A stretch of 64,000 nucleotides of DNA from Ampullaceana balthica (GCA_944989445.1 CALYLW010000498.1:186001-250000); one strand, 5' to 3'; positions 12,601 to 27,600 are shown, counted from the stretch's first letter. A program made the numbers and translations. The notes: generated by a model not told the origin, from the sequence alone.

Positions 12601-15600
12601 GTCACGTGGAGAGTCCTTCAGGCCACCATGATCAGACTCAACAAAATGGGAGACTCCGCCTTCCAACAAGTTAAAGTGAGTTGTCTCTGCCTTCCAACAA
12701 GTTAAAGTGAGTTGTCTCTGCCTTCCAACAAGTTAAAGTGAGTTGTCTCTGCCTTCCAACAAGTTAAAGTGAGTTGTCTCTGCCTTCCAACAAGTTAAAG
12801 TGAGTTGTCTCTGCCTTCCAACAAGTTAAAGTGAGTTGTCTCTGCCTTCCAACAAGTTAAAGTGAGTTGTCTCAGCCTTCCAACAAGTTAAAGTGAGTTG
12901 TTAGTTTTTGGCTGTTGTACCTGCAGCATTCTGGGATTGTTCTTGTGCAATAGGCAGGTACTTCAGAGAAGGAAAACTATAGTTAATGAGAACATTCAGT
13001 ATTGTTTTCTTTGATTAGCTCCAATTTTGTTTTTGTTTGCAATGTTAGAAATGGGTGACTTACTGGCATTGTGAGTAAGATACAGGACTGTGGTTAAAAA
13101 TCCTAGCAAATATTTAATATCAGCGTCACCCTATAGCACCATTATAAATAAGTTGAGAGCGATATGAGAAAGTTATTTAAAGACTTTCCACGTCAACAGT
13201 GTGTGTAAGGTACCCTTTCATGCATATTGATTTTTATAAAAAGTAGTTCTAGTATTCATTTTAATATTTGAAAAAAATAATTTATGCATAAGACATAGAG
13301 CCTTAAATTTCACCCTAGTCCGATTCTATGAAAACTTCACCAACCACTATAATGTCCCAATCTACTAATTTCTTAGGTATATTTAGTCACAAACTTTTAA
13401 ATGAAACTGAAATTATTTTATTCCTTGTTGTGTCCAGGAATTTCCTTTGAACCCTAAAGCCTTATCCCTCGGTGAGCTCTACGGAGAGTTTGACCTCAGC
13501 ACCAACGAGTGGACAGATGGAGTGCTGTCCTCCGTGATGAGGCAAACTTGTGCAGGTAACTCAGCACCCAAGGTCACTTCTGCTAATGAAACAAAAAAAA
13601 TGGTGGCTCAGTTGAAATACATTTTTTAAATATATTTTCATCATATTTTTTTAATGTCTCCATAAATAGATTTTTTAAACTTCCAATGTGGAATTTTTTG
13701 CTCTCTCAGATGAGAAACCTGAAGAGAAGTGGATAGTGTTTGATGGGCCAGTTGACACCCTCTGGATCGAGAGTATGAACTCTGTCATGGACGACAACAA
13801 GATCCTCACCCTCATCAACGGTGAGCGCATCTCCATGCCGGACCAAGTGTCCCTGCTGTTTGAGGTGGAGGACCTGTCTGTGGCCTCCCCCGCCACAGTC
13901 TCTCGAGCTGGTATGGTGTACTGCGATTACAAGGATTTGGGCTGGATGCCCTTTGTGGAGTCATGGTTCAATAAGAAAACCAACAAGGTGGGCTTTGGTT
14001 TTAGCTACAGTAACCAGGTGGGCTATTGTTTTAGTTACAGTAACCTGGTGGGCTATTGTTTTAGTTACAGTAACCAGGTGGGCTATTGTTTTAGTTACAA
14101 TAACCTGGTGGGCTATTCTTTCAGTTACAGTAACCTGGTGGGCTATTGTTTTAGTTACAATAACCAGGTGGGCTATTGTTTTAGTTACAGTAACCAGGTG
14201 TGTTAATGTCTTAGTTACAGTAACCAGGTGGGCTGGGCTATTGTTTTAGTTACAATAACCAGGTGGGCTATTGTTTTAGTTACAGTAACCAGGTGGGCTA
14301 TTGTTTTAGTTACAATAACCTGGTGGGCTATTGTTTTAGTTACAATAACCAGGTGGGCTATTGTTTTAGTTACAGTAACTAGTTCGGTCAGTTGTGTAAT
14401 TTGTATTAACATGTGGGCAAATTGTCCTTGAGGTCTGCAAAGGAGGGGGTCTTTAAGTTCAGATAAGTTTCCAAAATGATGATTGGATGCCTGTAGAAAT
14501 GTTTGATGATTGGATGCCTGTAGAAATGTTTGATGATTGGATGCCTGTAGAAATGTTTGATGATTGGATGCCTGTAGAAATGTTTGATGATTGGATGCCT
14601 GTAGAAATGTTTGATGATTGGATGCCTGTAGAAATGTTTGATGATTGGATGCCTGTTGGAATGTTTCACTATTCCAAACAGATGTTTCTGGATAGTTATT
14701 TTATCAATCTTATTTTCCATATTTTATACTAAAACAATGTCTCTGGAGTTGTGACATTGATTTGTTTTAAACTCCCAGGTTTTGGCAGAGGAACTGAAGA
14801 AGTGTTTTGAGAAATATCTTGTAAAGATGCTGGACTTCAAAGCATTGAACTGCAAAGAACTTGTACCCATTGCAGAAATGAATGGAGTGGTCTCCCTCTG
14901 CAAACTTTTTGATTCTCTTGGAACCGTGGAAAATGGAGTGAGTTGGAAATATTATAAATTATCAAATCTTCTCAGGGGCTATTGCCTTCATACATTTTAA
15001 ATGCTGTTCATTTTTTACCCACATCATTATTTTAAATATCAATTTTAAACTCGAATGAAAATTAAATGGTTATTTATGACCTTTGGCTTAGGAAAACTCT
15101 GACTAAAGAAATTAATTTGCCTTACACTATGTATTGCGTCAGTTGAAAACATGAAAATTAAAGTAATTTTTTTTTAATATTTTAAAAAATGGGGGTATAG
15201 GAGTATGTCTATCTTTTTAGCCAGATTGACCCATCCATCCATCCCCCCTCCCCCCAATCCATCCTTGTGGCGCTACAGGCCATTCAGGGCTTTTGCCTGC
15301 CTCACCACTTCCTTCCACACCTAACCAATGCCTTCCCTTTGAGCCATTTCCTTTGGGGTCTTGGTAGTTCACCCTCTTTGCCCCACTGTCGTCTGACATT
15401 TTTTCTAAATGCCGTGCCCAGCGTAGTTTTCCCTTTTTTTATCTCTGTACTATCGCGGGATCCTGGTATAGACTTTTCACTTCATGGTTGATTCGTATTC
15501 ACCATCCAGATTGACCCAAGTGAGCCAGAAACCTTCTCCAGGATGGTGGAGATTTGGTTCCAGTTCTGCCTCATCTGGTCCATCTGCAGCTCAGTGGATG

Positions 15601-18600
15601 AGGATGGCCGCAAGAAGATTGACAACTACGTCCGTGAGATGGAGGGCACCTTCCCCAATAAGGACTCCATCTATGAGTACTTTGTGGATGTAAAGAACAA
15701 GACCTGGATACATTGGGAGGAGAGACTCAAAGATGGATGGAAATACAACCCCAAGTTTGTTTTTTGTTTTGTTCAAACTGTTTTTGAATTAACTTTTTCT
15801 TTTTTCATTGACAGACCATAGCTTTCTTAAATATTTTTAAATTGAAATAAAAATTTCTGTCCTGCAATCTTTGCTTTAAAAAAATTTAAGATTTGATGAC
15901 TGCTTATTCAATCTTAATACATGGATTTTTTAAAAAGCCATTAAGACAAATGGAACAGTAGCATTTCAGAAATGTTTAACAAATATAACCATGATAACAT
16001 TATCATGTTAATAAAATCTGAGCCTAAATATTATATAACTTAACTGAATTTATAAAATTTAATAAATTTTTAGCTGGTGCCAGATATTTTGAATAGTTAT
16101 CTCCTTCCGTGTTCAGTGTAAGAATATAACAGGCTACATCATCGCCTCTAGACTAAGAAAGACTAAAATGCTCTTTTGTCATGTGGAGAAAGCAACACCA
16201 CCCCCTCCCCCCCAACCCTGACCATCATCTCACCAGAGGCCTTTAATTCTACTCACCAAGTCGTCAGCTACGTTCTTCTGCAGACACACGTATTCTCTGT
16301 GTTCCTAAGACATGAACTAAAACATTTGGCGAAAGGTCATTCTCTTTTTGTGCAGCCAAACAATGGAATTCTCTACCATTACACATCTGGAGTATTCCAA
16401 CTACCAAGTCCTTCAAGACTGCACTTAAGACGCATCTTTTCAAAATTAATTTACAAAATTATTGAAACATTTGTTTTAATGATTAGCGTAGCTTATGTGT
16501 AATGTACTGTCCTTTATGTTGTCATTATGGTATGAATGGTTATTTAATTATTATATGTATGTTATCATCTCCATGTAAAGCGCTGTGAGCCCGGTTCCTT
16601 GCTGGGATACAGCGCTATATAAATTAATTATTATTATTATTATTATAATTCTTTTTGTTGGTCCATCTTCCTCCCCAGTATCCCATTCTTCAAGCTCATC
16701 GTGCCCACCGTTGACACTGTCCGGTATCAGTTCCTGTGCAGTGCACTCATCAGTGCACAGAATCCAGTACTGCTGGTGGGCTCAGTGGGCACGGGGAAAA
16801 CCTCCGTCATAGAGAGCACGCTGGCCAAGTTTGACAAGCTGGAGTACAACCTCTTGACCGTCAACATGTCAGCACAGGTAGGTTGTGTCACTCACGTGTC
16901 AGCGCAGGTAGGTTGTGTCACTAACGTGTCAGCGCAGGTAGGTTGTGTCACTCACGTGTCAGCACAGGTAGGTTGTGTCAATCACGTGTCAGCACAGGTA
17001 GGTTGTGTCACTCACGTGTCAGCACAGGTAGGTTGTGTCACTCACATGACAGCACAGGTAGGTTGTGTCACTCACATGACAGCACAGGTAGGTTGTGTCA
17101 CTCACATGACAGCACAGGTAGGTTGTGTCACTCACATGACAGCACAGGTAGGTTGTGTCACACACATGACAGCACAGGTAGGTTGCGTCACCCACGTGTC
17201 ACCACAGGTAGGTTGTGTCACTCACATGACAGCACAGGTATGTTGTGTCACCCACGTGTCAGCGCAGGTAGGTTGTGTCACCCACGTGTCAGCACAGGTA
17301 GGTTGTGTCACTTACATATCAGCACAGGTAGGTTGTGTCACCCATGTGTCAGCACAGGTAGGTTGTGTCACTTACATGTCAGCACAGGTAGGTTGTGTCA
17401 CTCACATGACAGCACAGGTATGTTGCGTCACTCAGGAAACTCATTAGTAACATAATTTTTTATTTTTTTTTGGAGAAGGGGGGGGGGAATTACCACAGGG
17501 TAATATTAAAGTAATTTTTTAAAATATTTTTTTAAATTTTGACTTTATTTGTGAAAAATATTTTAGATACTGATTTTTATAAATCTTATATCAAAATATA
17601 ATTACTTTGTTGAAAATTAAACATTGCCATGTGAAAATATGTTTTAAGGAAAGATAACATAGTTCTGTGGATTTGAATAGGTTATATGTTGTGCGCCTTA
17701 TATAATATTATTAAATTTGTGTGTGTATATTTTATTATAAAAGGATATTTTTTTACAAGCAAACGTTGTTTTTTTTAAATTTTGATGGCTCAATAATAAA
17801 AATAAAATGACCTGTTTAAATTCTACCCAAGTTCCCTTAAAATACTCACATATTTATCTTGATGACTATGATCACAAGTAGAGCTCTAACAACCTCATTA
17901 TTTACAGGGGTACCAGGATTATCTCATTATTTACTGGGGTACCAGGATGATCTCATTATTTACTGGGGTAGCAGGATGATCTCATTATTTACTGGGGTAC
18001 CAGGATGATCTCATTATTTACTGGGGTAGCAGGATGATCTCATTATTTACTGGGGTACCAGGATGATCTCATTATTTCCTGGGGTACCAGGATGATCTCA
18101 TTATTTACTGGGGTAGCAGGATGATCTCATTATTTACTGGGGTAGCAGGATGATCTCATTATTTACTGGGGTAGCAGGATGATCTCATTATTTACTGGGG
18201 TCGCAGGATGACCTCATTATTTACTCGGGTCGCAGGATGACCTCATTATTTACTGGGGTACCAGGATGATCTCATTATTTACTGGGGTACCAGGATGATC
18301 TCATTATTTACTGGGGTAGCAGGATGATCTCATTATTTACTGGGGTCGCAGGATGACCTTATTATTTACTGGGGCAGCAGGATGACCTCATTATTTAATG
18401 GGGTCGCAGGATGACCTCATTATTTACTGGGGTAGCAGGATGACCTCATTATTTACTGGGGTAGCGGGATGACCTCATTATTTCCTGGGGTAGCAGGATG
18501 ATCTCATTATTTACTGGGGGAGCAAAGAGTTGACCTTGTTACTCATTGGGGTAGTAGAAATGTTGTGGCATTACATTTAAAATTGTTAGATTGATTGTAG

Positions 18601-21600
18601 ACCTTCTGATACCAAAGTCGTGTATCAATGTAGACCTTCTGATACCAAAGTCATGTATCAATGTAGACCTTCTGATACCAAAGTCATGTATCAATGTAGA
18701 CCTTCTGCTACCAAAGTCATGTATTAATGTAGACCTTCTGCTACCAAAGTCATGTATTAATGTAGACCTTCTGATACCAAAGTCATGTATCAATGTAGAC
18801 CTTCTGATACCAAAGTCATGTATCAATGTAGACCTTCTGATACCAAATTCATGTATCAATGTAGACCTTCTGATACCAAATTCATGTATCAATGTTTTAA
18901 TCCTCAGACCACATCCAACCAAGTACAGAACATCATTGAGTCACGGGTAGAGAAGCGCACCAAAGGTGTGTACGTGCCAGTAGGGGGCAAGAAGATGATT
19001 ACCTTCATGGACGACCTGAACATGCCAGCTAAGGACACATTTGGTTCTCAGGTAAGTGGGTACTTTTTTGGGGACCCCAAATGATGTGTAGCTGATTGGC
19101 TCACAACACTAGGGGTTAACACTAGGGGTTAATTTGGTTATCAGGTGAGAAGACTGAAAGAAATTATGGATAGGTTTATGTTTCATGGCAAAAGTGGGTC
19201 ATATCCTTTTTTTTCTCTAAGGTTCTTTAGTCTGAGGGCAAAATTTTACACCCCACAAGCACAGATGCTATGTTATCATTATCAAAATTGATAAGGAGAT
19301 CGCCACTATCTGTGAATAGGTTTTTATAGTTTAAAAATCAACTAGTCCTTTATTTATTTCTTATGGTGTCAATGTGAGACAACGGATACTCAATAATTTG
19401 TTTGACCTTTGAAACCTTTATTTGACCTTTGAAACCTTTATTTGGGATATCTAACTTTATCCCAGATATTCAGCTTGTTGTTGTTATTTGTCCATCGTGA
19501 TCGATGAGGAGCTTTCTCAACAAACTAGCTTAAAGCTAAAGCACTGTGGACATAAAGATTGTCATTGAACAGCTCTAACTAGATGAGACGTCCATTTTCA
19601 TTCGCACCATGGGATTGGAAATTTTGACATTGTTATGTTATAAACTCTTGTTGTGTGATGATATAAACTCTTGTTGTGTTATGATATAAACTCTTGTTGT
19701 GTTATAATATAAACTCTTGTTGTGTTATGATATAAACTCTTGTTGTGTTATGATATAAACTCTTGATGTGTTATGATATAAACTCTTGATGTGTTCTCAG
19801 CCTCCATTGGAACTGATCAAACTTTGGCTAGACTACGGCTTCTGGTACGACAGAGAGAAGCAAGCCATCAAGTACATCAAGGACATGCTCCTGGTCTCCG
19901 CCATGGGGCCACCGGGCGGTGGGCGGATGGTCATCTCTCGACGTCTGCAGAGTCGGTTCAACCTGATCAACATGACTTTCCCGCAGGTGGGTCAAAATTC
20001 TCTTCAGACATCTGTGTGGTAAAATGCTCTCTAGAAATATGTGTGGTAAAATACTCTTCATACATATGTGTGATAAAATTCTTTTCATACATTTGTATAG
20101 TAGAATGCTCTTCAGACATCGGTGTAGTAAACTGCTCTTCAGACATACTTGTGTTAAAATGCTCTTCATACATCTGTGTGGTAAAATGCTCTTCAGACAT
20201 ATGTGTGGTAATGTATTATTTTCATTCACAACGCAACTGAGACTTTTCAGAATTTTCCAAGGCACTCTGTAACAAAAACACATAAAAGTTGTTTAATTAT
20301 GTTTACATGTACCATCATCAGCGCCTTCAACTCCATCCACTGCAGGGAGGCCTGGGATATTTAAGGGACATGTGTTTGGGCTGTAACAAAAACTACAGTG
20401 AATATGGAAATAGTATTAATCCTTGATGATAGTATTAGTGCTATAGAAGGAAGCATTCATTCATATGAGCCACCCATAATATTATATGTTTTGTAAAGTT
20501 ATGATTGTTTGGTATTCAACTTTAATTTTTCTCTGCTCTTTTAAGTGAAGTGTGGTGAGCCCAGCATAAGGATGGAGAAACATGCTAAATAAGTTCTCAT
20601 ATTATTATTATTATTTTCAGTTTCAGCTTCACAAATTTTGCATCCGATAGAATTGAAAAAGCTGCTGCAGCCCCCGCTTTTTGCGCTTTGTGATAAGTTG
20701 ATCTTAGAGTTATTACGGGACAGAGTCCAAAGAGACCAATCGTCATAGAAATTGTTGTGCTCTAGAATTATGGGTATCTAGCTGCAATGACAGTTTTCTG
20801 TATGAACCAGCCTTTGCATGTTTCCCCTTTGTCATCATCTCCAGGAGTCTCAGATCAAACGAATCTTTGGCAGCATGATCAACCAAAAACTGCAGGACTT
20901 TGAGGAGGACGTGAAGCCCATTGGTGACGTCATGACCATGGCCACCATTGAGATGTACCAGGCCATCGTCCAGCGGTTCCTGCCGACCCCAACCAGGATA
21001 CATTACCTGTTCAACCTCAGGGACATCTCTCGGGTAAGGTGGGATGTATAGGAATGGCCCTGCACCTCTCAGAATTCCTTCAACTGTACTAGTGCATTTG
21101 TAAACCTGCCAACCTTCCAAGAAAAAAATGTCTGTAGGGGGATGGGCTTAGCGCACGAGTCGGCGGGACCCCAGGGGTCACTAGCTTGAAGAACTATATA
21201 CTAAATAGATATACAGTACAAAGTTACCTCCTTTGTCTTTAAAGACTCTATAGAACTCCACAGAGTATGGGAAAAACATTACTGGAAATGTTTATATTTG
21301 ATACAGATATTTACACTACAGAATATACGTTTTATTTACATATGTAGACAGGCTGCTAAGAGTTCAGTTTCCCAGCATCTCCCTAGAGGCCTTTTTGCAC
21401 TTGTCCAACAGCTTTTTCATCAACTTAAGTTAGCATTGCCATTGATTTTAGTTACAAGAAAGTTAGAAATAGTTTCAACTTTCAAGCTTGCCCTTGTTTC
21501 ATTGTAATATTTCTGGAAAAACTTCTTTGACTCTGGCATTAAAAAGATAGGCATTGGCAAGATATGGCAATTATATCCTTCAGTAAGAAAGCTGGTAAAT

Positions 21601-24600
21601 AAAACTGTTAATGTGATAGCTGAAACTGAATGCCAAAGTAATTGGGCATGGATGTCGTAGAACTTGGAATGGGTTGAGCTCATACAGCCCAGTGTATGAA
21701 CAGTGCAGGATTTACCTATAAGCTATACAAGTATTTGTGGGGGGTCCTCAAAAAATTTTCCGAGTGAGCAACGGTCATATTTAGCACTTTCATAGATTTT
21801 ATAAAGGGCCCCATATCTCAAATAGCTTAGGGCCTTATCAATTGTAAATTCCTGCACTGGATATGAACATCAAAACTCCAAGTGACTTTCTGATTGCAGG
21901 TGTTCCAAGGCCTGCTCCGAGCACACAAACATTACCATGACACCAAACAAGCCATGACCAGGCTGTGGATTCATGAGTGCTTCAGGTCAGTCACCTAGAG
22001 TTATACACCTTGGAAAGGGAGGCTATTGGAGTGTCCCATTATCTTATTCATTTATTGACTAACAAAATAAAATTTAAAAAAGAATAGATTGTAATTGAAA
22101 TGTTAAACCTAAATTCAAAAATGTTTTTAAAACTAGAAATAAATTTCAATGAAATGCTGTCATGACTCATTTTATTTCATTCAAATTTATCATGAACTAT
22201 ATCCATAAGGATAAGGTTTTTTGCCAATTCAGCTTAAAAAGGGAAATTTGAGAAGATTGTCCTGGTCTTGTTTCAGAGTATTCTCAGATCGTCTGATTGA
22301 CAGCAAGGACACCGGGGCCTTCATTGAACTTCTGTCCGAGAAACTTGGTGTCCTGTTTGACCAAACCTTCCACAACATCTGTCACAACAAAATCCCTCCT
22401 CTGTTTGGTGAGTGCATCTGTTCTTGTCATTGTATGTGCACATTGTTGTTGTGCACATTGGCAAAATTTCACTTGTGATTGTTCAGTTCATATTTATATT
22501 TTACTTGTGATTGTTCAGTTCATATTTACATTTCTCTTGTGATTGTTCAGTTCAATTTACATTTCACTTGTGATTGTTCAGTTCAATTTACATTTCACTT
22601 GTGATTGTTCAGTTCAATTTACATTTCACTTGTGATTGTTCAGTTCATATTTATATTTTACTTGTGATTGTTCAGTTCAATTTATATTTTACTTGGACAA
22701 TTTTTGTGTGTCTTTGTCATTGCTATTTAGTTGGTGTTTTTTTTCTACAACCTTTTCTCTGTAATCTAACAGAAATTGATTGCAACTTGTATTCACTGAA
22801 TAATGTGAAACTCTTTACAAATCTGTAATGCAATTTTCTTAATCGGTTTGTGCCTGCTGTCTTCTAAATATTTTCTTAATCTGTTTCTGCCTGCTGTCTT
22901 CTAAATATTTTCTTAATCTGTTTCTGCCTGCTGTCTTCTAAATATTTTCTTAGGAAATACTCACAGGGGCCTTCTATTTTATTTTACATTAATTATTTCC
23001 CAGAGTTCATTAGACTCTGACCTCCATACCACAGATATTAAGATACAAAAGTGTTATTCGTTTTTACTCTGCCTTATCTTATCTTATCTATTTCAGACGC
23101 TTCTTCTATACAGAAGATTATTGCATCCTATGCTTTTTGACTAGTCTTGCATTTTTATGAGAGTATTGAATGTTGATAGTGTGTTGATTTTCCTGGTGTG
23201 ATCAGGCAACTCATTCCACGCCCGATTTTCAAATGGGAAGAGCAAGAATTTGCACGTATTTGTTCTTGCATGCAAAATAAGAAACGTGTTTTTATCCCTA
23301 TGTCTATCTGGGGGTTGTATTAGATTATCTTTGTGTTGTATTTCCAAGTTGGAATGAATTGCCTGATGTATTATTGCTACTTTGCTCTCCTATCCTCTTT
23401 GCAGGTGACTACATGCACCCTGACAATGTATATGAGGACATCCAGGCTGCTGACAAACTCAAGAAGTTCATGCTGGACCAGCTCAACGACTACAACAACA
23501 CTCCCAACACCGTGGCCATGGACCTGGTGCTCTTCAGGGACGCCATAGAGCACAGTGAGTCAGCAGGAAGTTAGGAGACCAGTTAAGCGCGAGAAAAAAA
23601 AAGGGGGGGGGGTAATCAACTTTACTTAAAATTCATGTTGCTATTTTATTTTATTTTTTCAATTTTCCAAAAATATAATATTTTGTTACAAAAATATAAT
23701 ATTTTGTTACAAAAATATAATATTTGGTTACAAAAATATAATATTTGGTTACAAAAATATAATATTTGGTTACAAAAATATAATATTTGGTTACAAAAAT
23801 ATAATATTTGGTTACAAAAATATAATATTTGGTTACAAAAATATCTTATAAATACAATGCCCTGAAGAAAAAGTTAAATAATTGCTGCTATAAGTAGACA
23901 ATTTGATGTAGAGTAACATGTATGTAGGCAACTATAGAGTAACATGTATGTAGGCAACTATAGAGTAACATGTATGTAGGCAACTATAGAGTAACATGTA
24001 TGTAGGCAACTATAGAGTAACATGTATGTAGGCAACTATAGAGTAACATGTATGTAGGCAACTATAGAGTAACATGTATGTAGGCAACTATAGAGTAACA
24101 TGTATGTAGGCAACTATAGAGTAACATGTATGTAGGCAACTATAGAGTAACATGTATGTAGGCAACTATTCCAAGAAACCACAGCTTTCTGTTACATTAC
24201 AAGGTCATCAGGTTAAATCCCTACAAAACCACATTCCTTCACACCTAATGCATAAAGTTAAGATAAAGCTGAAGTTTGTTTTGTTTTAGATTGTCTTTGA
24301 TTAGCAAAGTGTGATTTAAAAAGGCTTTAACTTTCATTCGTGTATGGTTTCAAGATGTATCAAATTTAGAAACTCGCACTAACAAAGTGTTTTTTTTAAA
24401 TTTTACTTAAAAGTTAATTCAAAACTTTAGTTGCTTACAAATTAAATTAAATTATGGGTTAGCATGCTGACCTTTGTTGTTTTTTAAAGATAATTTATTT
24501 CTTGTAATCACACCTAGATTTTACAAATTTTAATTGGTTGATTTTAAAAGCGCTCTAATTTTTATTCAAATAGGATCTGTGTCACAACTTTTACGTTACA

Positions 24601-27600
24601 TTACCTCATCCTTTTTGTGTATTTTTCTACTAATATGAAATTCCAGAAATTTACATTTTAAAAAAACAACTCAGTGTCAGACTTACAGTTAATTTTAAAA
24701 ACATCAAAACTTATAATAGGAAGACTAAATATGTTTTGTATGGATTCTTTTTTATTTTTAATTTGTGGATTTTTTCAAAGTATGTAACATACAGCAAAAC
24801 AAAGAGCGTGAAATATTTCTACCAGAACCATAATGAGACAGCATTTAAATTTTCTTTCTCAAACCATTTTGCATACAAAAGTAGTGACATTTATTTATTA
24901 CAAAACAAGACTGTCAATATTTTGTGCAAAATAGGGGAAACTGTTTCTAGGAAAACATGCCTAGAGAAAATATTTTTTTGTCTCTACAGTCTCAAAGATC
25001 GTGCGTGTGATCAGACAGCCCCGTGGTAATATGCTGCTCATCGGCATTGGTGGAAGTGGTAGGCAGAGCCTGACCAGGCTGGCTTCCTTCCTTTGTGACT
25101 ACACTGTGTTCCAGATTGAGGTTTCCAAAATTTACAGAAAACAAGAATTCAGGGATGGTAGGTTTTTAAAAAAAGATTGTTCATGTAACTAATAATTGTT
25201 TCCTTTTAGTGGCACTTGATGGATATAACTTTAGTTGTGACATTTCTATTCTCAATCTTTAGTATAAAAATGACAATTCTCATTTCTCATATCAACTTCT
25301 ACTATTTGCTAAAACAATTTTTGTAAAATCATGTAATAAAAAAAACAACATTTTTTTAAGAAACTTTATTATTTTATTAAAAATTTCCCTGTCTGATATT
25401 TCTTACAAGGAGTGGTCACTCAAACAAAATTTTGTAATATTTTGTTCATTTTCTTTAGTTACCATAAAAAATATTTAAATGTTTTTTTGGACTGAATTTT
25501 TTCTTTGAAGAAGTTGTTTTTTCTTACTTAAATATTAAAGGGTTGGGTTAAAATAATACAGTGAAAATAATGCTCTGACCATATTTATTGAAAGAAATCT
25601 TCTGTTTTGATGAGCAACTTCGCCATCTCCCTTAGAGTTTTGTATCAAAAGAAGGAAACTCTCTCTCTCTATTAGATGTCGACTAAAGTTACTGTGGAAG
25701 AATCACATATATTCTTTATTAGATGTCGACTAAAGTTACTGTGGAAGAATCACATATATTCTTTATTAGATGTGGACTAAAGTTACTGTGGAAGAATCAC
25801 ATATATTCTTTATTAAATGTCGACTAAAGTTACTGTGGAAGAATCACATATATTCTTTATTAGATGTCGACTAAAGTTACTGTGGAAGAATCACATATAT
25901 TCTTTATTAGATGTCGACTAAAGTTACTGTGGAAGAATCACATATATTCTTTATTAAATGTCGACTAAAGTTACTGTGGAAGAATCACATATATTCTTTA
26001 TTAGATGTCGACTAAAGTTACTGTGGAAGAATCACATATATTCTTTATTAAATGTCGACTAAAGTTACTGTGGAAGAATCACATATATTCTTTATTAGAT
26101 GTCGACTAAAGTTACTGTGGAAGAATCACATATATTCTTTTCTCTGTGTATTTTAGACCTGAAGAAGTTGTACTTCCTGGCCGGTGTTACCAACAAACCC
26201 ACGGTGTTTCTGTTCAACGACATACAAGCTGTGGAGGAAGGTTTCTTTGAGGACATCAACAACATCCTCAGCAGTGGAGAGGTTCCCAACCTGTACAAGG
26301 GAGAGGAGTTTGAAGAGGTTAGTCTGATGACCTCAGTATTTACACGTTACGCCACATCGCAGTTGTTATTCAATGTATTTCCTGCCAGCTCTCCCCACAT
26401 ATTCCGTACACTCCAAGCATTGTTTCTATTGTCCACACATTCTTTCTACTCTCCAAACATTCTTTCTACACTAGAAACATTGGCCTACATTCTGAAACAA
26501 AAATTGTTTTCCCTTGGCCTTAGTTTCACTACTTTTATCTTAAACTTATTACCAAAGCGAGTCAGAAAATTAATTAGGACATGTGGGGATGAATAAGAGT
26601 AATTTCATTTCTCAATAGCAAATCTACATCTAACTGATAATTTTTCTCCTGACTGTTAGCCAAACTTCATAAAACTGATAACTGTATCCACTCTAGGGTA
26701 TTGACTATGAAATTATTTTTTTTTACCAGGTGAAAAATGCCCTAATGGATGATGTCAAGAAACATGGCATCGAGGAGAACTCCCAGAGTATTTTTACCTT
26801 CTTGATTGACAGGGTCAGAGCTAATTTGCATGTTGTCTTGTGCATGAGTCCAGTAGGGGAGGCCTTCAGGTAAGGGCAGGTTTTTGGAGTTTTTTTTGTG
26901 TTTTTGAGTGACTTTTTGAGATAAAACTGTCTGACATGTTTGTAAAGATAGATTTATTGTAATTAACAAACACAAGCAACATTATCACTGATTAGCAGCT
27001 TGATAGTTTATTATGGTTAGGAACATTGACTTAATTTGGTAAATATATCATACCTAGCAGAATTACATTAATCAATACCAATATTTAAATATCATTAAGA
27101 GCAATATTAATTATCATTATTAGCAAATTTTATAGAATCATCAACATTAATTATTCAAATTAGCAGTATTTATAATTATTAGCAGTATCATTAGCAGAAT
27201 TTATAATTATTAGCAGTATTTATAATTATTCAAAATATTTATAATTATTTGAAGTATTTATCATAAATGTTCTGATTATTATTATTAAGAACAAAATATA
27301 TCTTTATTAGCCGTGCACATTAAGGAAAAATTATAGGTTAATTCAACAGTAATAATAAGAGAAATTTTTTTAAAATCCTGTAGAAACCGTGTACGCATGT
27401 ACCCAGCATTCGTCAACTGTACAACAATAGACTGGTTCAGTGAGTGGCCAGCCGAAGCTCTCCTGGAAGTGGCCGATAAATATCTCTCTGACATGACCCT
27501 GGGCAACGATGAAGCTGTGAGTCGATCTCTTCATTCTATTTTTACTTGTAACACAATCTGCTACTCCCCTACCTAACACATGATTCGGTGTGCCCATCAA

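Noticed and set aside
21133..21190. Possible tRNA-derived SINE head (GGGATGGGCTTAGCGCACGA)
   Set aside because: A- and B-box matches are weak and no SINE body follows.
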